Assembly: GCA_013396635.1 (NCBI GenBank)
Contig: WBMW01005925.1
Span: forward strand, 372,001-436,000
DNA length: 64,000 nt
Reading direction: 5' to 3'
Source: Penelope pileata
Taxonomy: Eukaryota; Chordata; Aves; Galliformes; Cracidae
A program made the position numbers and the translations under genes. Numbering within the stretch: the first letter of the stretch is position 1; every line of letters starts with the position of its first letter. Of the stretch, positions 51,913 to 61,342 are shown piece after piece. Under the pieces are notes generated by a model that saw only the letters and a list, made by a program, of their open reading frames with translations, was not told the origin of the DNA and ran no database searches.

Positions 51913-52160
51913 CCGCCTGGCGGGGCCCCGTCCTCCCTGAGCGGCGTTTGTGGATGTCGCTTGGGTGTTCGCGTTTCTCCCGTCGTGGTGAAGTAACTGG
52001 AGTAGTTGTCCTCTGAGCGCTTGGTCTCCTTCAGCTCCTCAGGAGGAGAACAGGGCTCGGTGCGCAGTTCTGCTTGGGCGCGGGGCTGTGGGTCAGGGAA
52101 GGGCAGGCCCCTGCCGTTCGATGCTGTGCGGATCGTGTCCGCTTCTCAAGAGATGCCGCC

Positions 52161-53219
52161 CCTGCCCTTCCTCACCCGCAGCTGTGGGAGTGCCCAGACT
52201 GAGGTCTGAGAGACACCTGCACCCTCGCTGTCCTGTCCACTGGTAAGGAAATGCCACCGAGATTGCCTAGCGAAGGGCAACACGCTTCTCTACTGTCACT
52301 CCCATGTATATCCACAGAGAATTTCATGATCTTTGCGAACAGCAGCAACCCTTCCAGTCGCACCTGGTCCCAAAGGCCCAGGAGAAGTAACCAGCAGTCA
52401 GAGCTGCTCCTTGGCAAGCGCATCAGTCAGTTCAGCTGAGCACACAAAAGGTGCAAGGCCACAACACAAAAATCGTCTGTTTTTAAGTAGTTCATTCTGA
52501 GAGGATAGGACTACTTCATTTTGCCTTTTCCAATTAGCAAAAGCAGCACCATCGCACGGAGCTCCTGGCATGTGGAACTGAGAAATGCACAGGAGAATCT
52601 CGGTTTCCAATGAGCAGAAAGGTGTATTTCCAGTCCTTTCTCTTCACAGATAGCCTTGAGAATGTAAACTGATGCAAACAGGATCACCAGGATTAGAAAC
52701 TGCTCACAGATTCCTTCTAAAAAAGAACTGCTGTTCACAGCTCTCTTGCAAGGACGTAGAGATGGCTCTGGGGGATCGTGAAGCGCTGCCGTATGTCCCC
52801 TCTGTGTTGGGGGAAGACCCCAGAGCAACCTCTGAGAGCATTCAAATCCCACACACTTACAATGTTATTGGAAAATTTTAAGGAAGACCTTCCTCCATCT
52901 CATTGCCTAATGTGTCATTGATGTCTTGTGTCGGGACTGAGCAGGAACTTAGCAAGGTGAGAGATAGTTATAGGGGAATGTGAAAAAAAGGCACACGCAG
53001 AGAGACTGGAGGTGAAAGCACTGAAGATGTTTTTGGGGAAGTGTGGAAAATGTTCATTTAGGAAATTGTGCTCGTATGCTGTCTCCTTTCAGAGACACAA
53101 CTGAGCAGCGTCAGTTCTGTCCTGCCTCACAGGCATGGAGTCCAGGGCAGACAGTGGAAAGAATGTGCTTCTGACATAGGCACATCCTGGGAAAGAACCA
53201 GGGATAGCTGTGAGTGCAG
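52161..53219. other. Non-coding DNA downstream of CpG island
   Basis: GC content falls back towards the background. No repeat or exon recognised. A GTAAGG donor-like site at 52243 is the only splice-like feature and could end a non-coding first exon of a rightward transcript. Confidence 0.5.
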
Positions 53220-53243
53220 CTGTGTGTGTACATACACACACAG
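53220..53243. repeat. TG/CA near-perfect palindrome
   Basis: CTGTGTGTGT ACAT ACACACACAG forms a 24-bp near-perfect palindrome made of alternating purine-pyrimidine steps, about 80 bp upstream of the CR1 fragment. Alternating TG/CA tracts can adopt Z-DNA or cruciform forms in vitro. No role can be inferred. Confidence 0.7.
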
Positions 53244-53319
53244 ATGAAAGAGCTACCTCGTCCCTGTACGGAGAGACTGTGGGCAGAGATTGGTTCTCTT
53301 CCAGAGCAGAGCAGACACA

Positions 53320-53879
53320 CATCAGTACAGGTTCGTGGCTGACCTGCTGGGAAGGAGCTCTGCAGGGGACCTGGGTGTCCTGGTGGATGCCAGGTTGGCC
53401 ATGAACCAGCAGTGTGCCCTTCTAGAGAGAGTCCAGCGGAGGGCCACAAAGATGTTGAGAGTCCTGGAGCATCTCCCTTACAAGGAAAGGCTGAGAGACC
53501 TCGGGCTGCTCAGCCTAGAGAAAAGAAGACCTAGGGGGGATCTGATCAATGCTTATAAATATCTGATGGGTGGGAGTCAAGTGGATGGGGTCAGGCGCTC
53601 TTCAACAGTGCCCAGTGACAGAACAAGGGGCAATGGGCACAAACTGGAACAGAGGAAGTTCCATACAAACATGAGGAAAAACTTGTTTACTGTGAGGGTG
53701 ACAGAGCACTGGAACAGGCTGCCCAGAGAGGCCGTGGAGTCTCCTCCTCTGGAGATACTCAAAACCTACCTGGACATTTTCCTGTGCAACCTGCTGTAGG
53801 GAATCTGCTTTAGCAGAGAGTTGGACTTGGTGATCCACAGAGGTCCCTTCCAAACCCTGCAATTCTGTGATTCTGTTCT
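53320..53879 (+). mobile_element. CR1 LINE 3' fragment, internally deleted
   Basis: This has the typical CR1 3' coding end. GDLGVLVDARLAMNQQCALL is followed by ERVQRRATKMLRVLEHLPYK, ERLRDLGLLSLEKRRPRGDL, INAYKYLMGG and then HWNRLPREAVESPPLEILKT. The frame is open from about 53290 to 53799. The 3' UTR and a tail AATTCTGTGATTCTGT end at about 53879. In the CR1 copies I remember, roughly 200 bases normally separate the QQCALL part from the ERVQRRATK part; here they are joined at about 53418-53432, so this copy has an internal deletion that kept the frame. It is 5'-truncated and lacks the reverse transcriptase core. The open frame is inherited, not evidence of a host gene. Confidence 0.92.
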
Positions 53880-54785
53880 AACTCTCAGGGAGTAGCCCTG
53901 CACACAGTTCTGTCTTCCTGTTGGACATAATGTTCTTATACTGCCCATCTGGATAAAAGCAGCAGCAAAAAGAAAAAAAGAAAAAAAAAAAGGTCATGGG
54001 CATTGCATGACCTATCCACATACAGTAAGATAGGTTGTGGCCTGTGTTCTTAAGGTAATGGTAACTAAAGGGAAACATTACCCTGGCATGGGAAGTTCAG
54101 GGATGGGGCAACACAGCTTGGAAGTCCCATGTCACAGTGCTTGAATGCTTATCAGGTGATGTGAGTTTTAACTGTGGACCTGATACATTCACTCACTTCT
54201 TTTCAGCTTTTATTTGCTTGACCAGCCTCATTAGCCCAGTTTCTACTCATAAATCTTTGTAATATATTAAACAGACAAGGACCTACAGCCACAGATTGGT
54301 AAACTAAAAGTAAATAAGCTTGGAGAATCAGAAATAAACCAGTTTTCTGTGTGAGTCTAGTGACTGGTGGACAGAAATGGTAAAACCAGCCCTGACCTTC
54401 CAGGTTTCTACAGAGAGCACATGCTAAAGGAAAATGCAGCAGAGTGCTTTTGTGCCTAATATGAAAGACTATGCAGGAAACTACTGACAACATTTCAGGA
54501 GGTAATAGAGTTGCATAATCCTTCGTAATAAGAAAATTCAGTGAAGACGGGGTATTCATTCAAGAGGAATCTGCAAGGATATCAGAAAAAATTGAATGTC
54601 TCCTTTTGCTTGGTAAGCAAGAATCCCGCATAGCTAGGAAACGCCTCCTCTGTTACCCAGCCATCGTTGTGTCCCTTTGATTACACTGCCACAGTACCCA
54701 GCATGTATCATTTGCAAAGCTCGGCACATCAGTGAAGGAAGCTTTACTGTTCTGTAGAAGGCAAATGCTAGGACTGTAGCCACCA
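53880..54785. other. Non-coding DNA, nothing recognised
   Basis: Contains an A-rich stretch at about 53966-53991 (AAAGAAAAAAAG-type). No exon or nameable repeat. Confidence 0.6.
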
Positions 54786-54905
54786 CAAATAGGGACATGG
54801 GGACACAGAGTGGTTAAAGGGCTTGTCCAAGGCCACATAGGAAGCAGGGCAGTGGGGAGAGATCTCTGATTTTGAGCATCTTTGGCATTTAGCCCAATCT
54901 CCAGG
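54786..54905 (-). repeat. MIR-like ancient SINE relic
   Basis: Plus strand carries GGGGACACAGAGTGGTTAAA, then GGGCTTGTCCAAGGCCACAT, then AGGAAGCAGGGCAGTGG. This is the reverse complement of the MIR core (accttgggcaag-ttaacctctctgtgcc). It is the clearest MIR core in the window; ends are not well defined. Confidence 0.65.
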
Positions 54906-55019
54906 TCATTAAATGCTGCTGCTTCTCTCTGTAGGAGAGACTATATCGAGAGGAAAACAATGGTGAAGATGATGAAAGCATGAATTCTGCTAAAACTGTT
55001 TTTGCTATAGATAATTTGT

Positions 55020-55330
55020 TGGTATTGTATTTTACAAAGTCCTGATTCTTTTCGGTCAATTCTGGAAAAAATAATAATGAATAATAATGGATTAATTATG
55101 TTATTATGGAATAAAGTGCTTCCCTTATCCACTTAGCAAGGTGCTTGGGCATTGCACAGACAATTACAATTAAAGTACAGCAGTAGTAATTAAAATAAGC
55201 ATGCATTCTAAAAACAAAACCAAATGCAAATGAGTCAAGCCCCAGGATTTAATGGAAAGGTCTAATACCACAGGATTAAAATTTATATTTATTTAGCTAT
55301 TTACTGCAGTCAGAGTAGAGTGAATCCATA
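55020..55330. promoter_or_regulatory. Candidate regulatory element (octamer, homeodomain)
   Basis: AT-rich but non-repetitive block with several recognisable site types. They are GGATTAATTATG near 55089, CAATTACAATTAAAG near 55162, AGTAATTAAAATAAGCATGC near 55184, and a perfect octamer ATGCAAAT (POU) near 55224. A TTATTTAG run near 55290 adds an AT-rich site. The combination of POU octamer and homeodomain cores within 150 bp is typical of neural or developmental enhancers. Conservation is not testable here. Confidence 0.3.
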
Positions 55331-56496
55331 AACAAGAGTATACTAGTAAGCATACATGATAGGGAAGGTAGCAACATCTTCAGGTGATTCATCTGCAGAA
55401 AAAATTTTACTGCAGAGTGTTCTTGTAACTTTTTCTGAGAGGTTCTAATCCCTCTTCAATTTGCAACAGCTCACTGAAACTCGATGCGAACAAATTGTTC
55501 CCACCTTTTGACAGGTAGAGACCTCCCGTGTTTTTCCATCTGAAATTCTACTCAAGGCACTTCCCTCCTCTCAATTACATCTCCTTCTCCTGGACAGGAT
55601 CTCTTCACAAGAAATCCAGGCAGTCTTCTCTCCATTTCTTGCACTGATCACATTCGCCTGCACATCGCTGGCACAGGGCTTCCATGGTAAAAACTTTCTC
55701 CTGGTAGTTCAGTATCCAAAGTGCTACCAGTTTGAGATACAGCTTAGGTTCCCAGCTGTGATTTTATGGTCTTATTATCACAAGCTTATGATAGTTTCGT
55801 GGGTTCTTTTGTTTGTTTGTTATACATACTTGTATAAGATGTGTATTTCTATTGTCTTTCTTTTAGGAGAAGTACAATTGTGGACAAGCATGCCTGAAAA
55901 CATCAAACGTTATTGGTATCAAGTCCTTAGAGCTCAGGAAATGATAAATTTAGCGTTGGCCAACTCACCTTAACTAACATTTTCTCCCCTTCTTCCTGTT
56001 GCTCTTAAACTGTGGAAGAATTTTGAGTGAAATCATTACACCTAGTGATATTTCCTACTTTGTCCATTCTCATTCACTTCTTAAGAAGGATGCACAAGAA
56101 AGCATAACGAAAATCATCTTAAAAACAAAGAATTAAAGTGGCAAGGAGAGAAAGGGGAGGGGAGNACAGTCTTATGTTGCCACCTTCCCTTCTGACTTCT
56201 GGGGGAGGATGGGGCTTTTCCACCCCCACCTGGAAGTTAGCAGCTGCTTGAGTGGAGACTCTCAAAACTACTTGCAAACAGCCTACAGACCAAAAATTTT
56301 CTGCAGGGATTAGATGAATAATTTCAAAATAGATGATAGAATCAGACAATCACAATGTACTCATACATAATTCATGCATGGGAAAAAAAATCTGCATCTC
56401 CTTCAATGCTTCTTTCACTCAGACTTCTTTCACTTAAGGCCTCATCCAAAACTATTCAGATCAATGAGAGATGTTTCATCATCTTGAATCTAAGCC
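55331..56496. other. Non-coding DNA with one splice-acceptor-like site
   Basis: A strong polypyrimidine tract plus AG ends at 55866 (TTCTATTGTCTTTCTTTTAG). It is followed by an open stretch to a TAA at 55971-55973 and an ATTAAA polyadenylation-like hexamer at 56132-56137. This could be a terminal exon, but the 35-residue peptide is unrecognised and no partner donor is identified. A purine-rich strip surrounds the single N at 56165. Confidence 0.4.
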
Positions 56497-56625
56497 AAGT
56501 CTGTGTCTGCTTACACCTGTTAAATAGATGGATAAACTGAAGCTAAGACCAAGTGAAGTATGTTGCCCATGATCACAAAGGACACCACTGTGGGTCTGTA
56601 ATCAGAAAGCACTGGGGTCAAGAGC
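56497..56625 (-). repeat. MIR-like relic within left arm
   Basis: The minus strand reads CTTTGTGATCATGGGCAACA, then TACTTCACTTGGTCTTAGCT, then TCAGTTTATCCATCTATTTA. This parallels the MIR core (gtgaccttgggcaag-tacttaacc-tcagtttcctcatctgta). The corresponding outer part of the right arm is a more decayed version of the same sequence. This suggests that the inverted duplication copied an older SINE. Confidence 0.5.
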
Positions 56626-56985
56626 AGGGCTTCCTCTGCTTCACATGAGGATTGAGTAAAGGCAGGAGGAATCCTCTGGCACCCTGCTTTTGGTCCTGCA
56701 GCAAAAGACCAGCTGGTACAGTCTGCAATCTTACCTATGTTCTTTAAACTGAAAGCTGCAACAAGGGGAACTCTTTCTCTCATGTTAGGGCTGTCAAGTT
56801 GTTAATTTACACTGATCACAAAATCAGAAGCAATGGGAAAATATCTTGTTCTATAAATCAAACATAAAGAGCTGAGGTGTGGTAAGGACAAACGCTTCAG
56901 TTTCTCTCATTGCTCTTTTTTCCTTTTCGGTGGAGCACAGCTAAACTGACATATAAATATTTTAAAACAGCTGCTCATAAGGAAA
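56497..56985 (+). repeat. Left arm of large inverted duplication
   Basis: This arm pairs in inverted orientation with 57602-58084. Best-matching tract is 56591-56795 against 57793-57997: 205 bp, 3 mismatches, no indels, with 155 consecutive identical bases. Towards the loop (56796-56975) identity drops to about 88-90% with a few indels, including a longer A-run in the right arm. Towards the outside (56497-56590) it drops to roughly 60-65%, where the arm contains a MIR-like core on the minus strand. Weaker similarity may continue into the spacer. Identities were counted by eye. Confidence 0.9.
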
Positions 56986-57601
56986 AAGGTATGAATTCTG
57001 TACTGCAGCCTTAGCTGAGATGTGTAGTTTTGACACATTTTAAAGTCTTGACTATATTTGAAATGTGCTATTGCAACCTTGCATTATTTACTGCAGCTTT
57101 AAAGGAATGAAAGTCCCTGTTTGGATTGCATTTTCCTTTTTAATGTTGCTAAATGTTACATTATCTCCTGTCTTTTTCATGAAATAATGCTTTGCCCACT
57201 TAATTGATTAATTTTAGGCAGCAAAAGCTATGCAGAGACATTTTCTTCTATGCCAGTCAGGGTTTTGTTTGAACTGACAGTTGTTGAGTTTTTTGTAAAT
57301 ACTGCGGTGAAGCGAACAAGGTGGAAAATGAGCTTCACTCTCCAAATCTTATTTGACCAGTCCCACTGAATTAAGCAGAGATTTTCAGACGGACAAGTCT
57401 GTGTGATCTGACCTTGCATAAGACACACAGAATAAAAATAATAATTAAAAAAAATAGAATTGAATAGTGTTAAGTCTAAACTCATACTCCAAATAGATTT
57501 TTTTCTGCAGTGGCAGAGATAAAATAATAGTTGAGAAAATAAAAAAACGTGCATGAACAGAACAAATTTCAGTTAAGGCTATAATTTACTGCTTTTCTGA
57601 T
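56986..57601. other. Spacer of the inverted duplication
   Basis: About 616 bp between the arms, AT-rich and unique-looking. The 56986-57080 and 57530-57601 edges still show faint inverted similarity (for example TTAGCTGAGATG against the complement of CAATTTCAGTTAAGG). The original arms may therefore have been longer and the spacer smaller. It contains TTAATTGATTAATTTTAGGC near 57200, a possible homeodomain-bound site. Unremarkable frames only. Confidence 0.6.
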
Positions 57602-58084
57602 ATGCAGCTGTTTAAAATATTTATCTGTCAGTGTAGCTGTACTCCACCAAAGAGAAAAAAAAAAAAAAAAGAGCAACAAAAAGAACTGAAGCATTTGTCT
57701 TTACCACATCTCAGCTCTTTATGTCTGATTTATAGAACAAGATATTTTCCCGTTGCTTCTGATTTTGTGATATCAGTATGAATTAACTATTCGACAGCCC
57801 TAACATGAGAGAAAGAGTTCCCCTTGTTGCAGCTTTCAGTTTAAAGAACATAGGTAAGATTGCAGACTGTACCAGCTGGTCTTTTGCTGCAGGACCAAAA
57901 GCAGGGTGCCAGAGGATTCCTCCTGCCTTTACTCAATCCTCATGTGAAGTAGAGGAAGCCCTGCTCTTGACTCCAGTGCTTTCTGATGACAGACCCAGAG
58001 GGGCATCCTGTTTCACCTTGAAATTCGAGTGGCTTGTCTGGTCTGTACTCGTGTTGTATAACAGGGGTAAGCAGATGCTGACTT
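57602..58084 (-). repeat. Right arm of large inverted duplication
   Basis: Inverted partner of 56497-56985. It carries a 16-base poly-A at 57655-57670 that is much shorter in the left arm. The near-identical 205-bp tract lies at 57793-57997, and decayed similarity continues to about 58084 (GGGGTAAGCAGATGCTGACT against AGGTGTAAGCAGACACAGACT in the left arm). The matching tract encodes the same 50-residue frame in both arms, a consequence of sequence identity rather than proof of coding. Confidence 0.9.
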
Positions 58085-60842
58085 TTCGGGGAAATTAAGG
58101 CCAGGGCAAATCAATGTAACAGCTGGCCTGACACGTTACATACTGTATAATCCCATGCAGCTACTGAACCTGGAACTTGAGTTTATGAATAATTGATCAC
58201 CAGAAATGCCTGTGGTACTACTATAAAGGTAGTAAAAGGGAGAGAATTTGTCTCATTCCTCGATATCATGTCCCAGTAGTTAATCCCTGTCAGTGTTGAC
58301 AAGTTGGAATGTTTTTCTCATTTGAGTCTATGCTTTTTACTTTCCAGCCATGAGTATTTATGCTGTTCTCCTCTAGGGTAAAGAGCTCTTTACTCCTAAA
58401 GCTTTTGTGTCCTTGAAGATGACTGATCAGATCACCCGACGATATTATTTTTAGACAACTAAACATACTGAACTCTTTAAATGATGCCTTTTTTATTATT
58501 ATTTAAGTAATTGTTTTGGCTTTTGAGGTAATACCTCATACTTGCTGATACACAGCGTGGTCTCTGTCAAGGCAGGCCAAATGTTTGCTGAAGAGGTCTC
58601 TCCTCCAAAGTGTTCCTGTCTCTTTTTGCTTGTTATTTATGGGATCAGGCTTACCTTGGCCTTCAATCGTATCAACAGGATCACTCACACTGCAACATGC
58701 TGACTTGTGATAAATATTTCTGTGGTTTATTTCAGTGCCCAAAGAATTTTAAGGAGCAAATGAAGAGCCAAAAAGGATCCTGTCACTCAAAACCAAAATA
58801 ACTCGCTCCTGACTCTTCTTTGAGGAATACAGCACAATTGTTTCACACAGCTACCACCATCCGTATTCCTGCTACTGACTCTGTAAAGCAGGACTTCTGT
58901 CTGCAAAGCCTCTTCCAAAGGACACAGAAGACCACTCTGTTGTGGGAGACCCAGCTGTAAGAGCAGGAGGTGGGTCAGACAGTGGTAGACCTCTAGGTTT
59001 TGTGTTGTATGCATTAACACAAGAAAGGTGTGATGGTTACACACAGGCTCTGGGTGCATGCTGCTCTCTTAGTCTTGTGAATTTCCTCAAAAGTGATGGG
59101 ATTTTGGCAAAGTTTAAAGCCAATCTAGTGACAAGGCAGACAACTAAGACCTTACAGTTTTTTAATGTGGCCAGAGACTAATTCCCCACTGATTTGCTTG
59201 GTTGCTATATTTGTCCATTTCCCCCAGTAAAAGCAGCCTATTAGACCTTTTCAGAGAGTGGGCATAAGTATCTTCTCAGACAACACCACACTCATTTTTA
59301 AAGGATGGAAAAAAAGAGAAAAACTCCCAAAAGCTCACAGCAGGTCTGCTGCTTCTTTTCATCCCATGCAGAGATGACAGTTGAGGTACTCCTTCCCTCT
59401 GAAGCACTCTCTGCAGCACTAACCTTGGGAAAGTGGAAAGAAAAATGGCAAAGGATGAGGAGTTTTCTCCCTGGAGAGAGAGAGAGGGAAGGCTTAGGAG
59501 CTGGAAGCAGTAATAGCAGGTGGATGGTGAGGAGAGAAAAATGATGTGAATTGGGAAGCATGATACATAGGGAGACAGATGCAGTATTAATAGGGTGCAG
59601 GGAACTGAGTATAAATAGGCTGTTAGTCACTGGGGTGAGGAGAACTGAGGCAGGGAGAAGACTGATGTTTGGTGTGCAGGCAAGACTGATGGGGAAGTTG
59701 TGAAAGAGAAGTGAATGTTCAGGAGGCAGAAAGGTGCGATGGCAGGAGGGTTCCGAAGTGTTTCTCAGTAGACTGCAGAGATTAGCTGATTATTTGTTGT
59801 AAGGATATGCTGAACATGGTTGAAGGGAAGACTCAAAACTCTAAAGTTAGGTTGAGATCCTCTGTGTAAGACTTTAAGAACATGTAAGTTAACAGCCAAA
59901 ATCAGATGCCTAGGAAAGAGAATTACAGTGGGAACAGCACAAAATGATACTTTCCCCAAATATGCTTCCAGCCAGACTTCCTGAGCTGAGGGTGATACCC
60001 CTGCAATAATAATAATTAAAAAAACCTTGATACACTTCCACCAGCTTGGCTGGTCTTCTCTTGTTCCTGTCTGAAATGTTAGCATTCACATCATCCTGTA
60101 GCAGGGAATCTCAGAGATGTACTCCAGCTTTACTTACCCAGCAGGCTTTCCATGCAGTACCGAGGAATGACGGCAGCATCACATACCTGGATGAGGAATC
60201 AAGGCCACATGAGCAAACAGCATCCTCTCTTCAAAGATGTCACCATGGAGGAGCCTGTAGGTACCTGAGGCTGGGTCAAAAGACAACACCAGTCCTTCCA
60301 TTGACTCTGTCTTAGTTCCAGATCTGTATCCTAAAGTATCCAGAGTTGTTTGCTGATGTCTTAAGTTATGATTTGTTCAAAAGCTTCCCATCTGTTCAGG
60401 TTTGCACTCTGTTTCATACACATTTAAATTACTGCTGGATGGATGTGGTAGAATGATGATTTTGGAAACATTCTCATTGTTTTTTAATTTCTTATGTGCT
60501 GTATGTAAAAACAGGGATCAGCACAAAAAGGCAAAACACAACCAACTGTGACAGAATATATAAAACAGCATGAGCTGCCTACAGATAATGAAATGAAAAC
60601 ATTCCAAAATAGTAGATACCGATATGAATCATAACCAATAATCCTATTTGTAATAATAAACATCATCTATGTCAGATAAACAAATCACAAATATTTATTA
60701 AGATAACAAACAGATTATTAATAGGCAGACATCCGAAATGCAAATCACATCTTTCCGTCCTAGTACATATGAATTAGCAGCCAAATCTGCCAAAATAAAT
60801 CCAGCATTCTCACAGAGGTCATCACACCTAACAAATAAAAGA

Positions 60843-60863
60843 AGAGAGAGAGAGAGAGAGAAA
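60843..60863. repeat. (AG)n microsatellite
   Basis: About 21 bases of alternating A and G. Similar shorter runs occur at 30826-30840 and 59474-59486. Confidence 0.9.
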
Positions 60864-61311
60864 GTAGAAAGGAGGAGAAAGCAGACAAGCATATTTTTCT
60901 CTTCTACCAGTATGACATGGTTTAGAGGGATCAGGCTGCATTAGTGCTGCTAAAAATGATACAAACATGATGATCAAAAGAAAAAACTGGAAGCAGGGGT
61001 GAGAAAGAGGCTTCCCCTGGTAGCTGAAATTCAGACCCCAATCCTATAATCTGTTCTGGGCAAGCAGGTACATGAGACATCATTTTGAAATCAGTGGGTT
61101 CAAGCCACAAACATGAATCTCTCTAGCTGGAGCATCTGCCTGCAGTTGTCTACTTTTACCAGTCTTTCAGATGCAGATACATTTTGTTGATATTGCATGT
61201 GTTTTGCTATCATGAAAAATAAATTAAAAAAAAAAGGAACAGAGTATTAAGCCAGCCAGATTAAAAAGTGAAATCAAATCGGTTTTCAGGAAGAGCTAAA
61301 TAAAGTCATTT

Positions 61312-61342
61312 CTTAATGCAAAATTGGCACTAATGCATTAAG
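61312..61342. repeat. Inverted pair of TAATGCA sites
   Basis: CTTAATGCA at 61312-61320 and its perfect complement TGCATTAAG at 61334-61342, separated by 13 bases. The arms resemble composite POU/homeodomain sites, so this could be a paired binding site or a small hairpin. Function is inference. Confidence 0.6.

Larger units (their letters stand above)
51125..52160. promoter_or_regulatory. CpG island, probable promoter
   Basis: Very GC-rich sequence with many CpG dinucleotides, sharply different from the AT-leaning surroundings, and interrupted by a 325-base run of N at 51588-51912. Unmethylated CpG islands mark most vertebrate gene starts, so this is the best promoter candidate in the window. 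No TATA box is obvious. Direction is not settled: the minus strand offers a candidate exon ending in a GTGAGT donor at 51409-51414, and the plus strand has a weaker GTAAGG donor at 52243. A bidirectional promoter is possible. Confidence 0.7.

Noticed and set aside
51335..52016. Long plus-strand frames across the N gap
   Set aside because: More than half of each translation is unknown residues; the length is produced by the gap.
53290..53799. 169-codon plus-strand frame as a host gene
   Set aside because: It is the C-terminal coding end of a truncated CR1 LINE.
56520..58098. Two proteins sharing about 60 residues as a duplicated gene pair
   Set aside because: The shared peptide follows from the inverted DNA duplication. 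The frames diverge outside the identical block, and non-coding positions are equally conserved.
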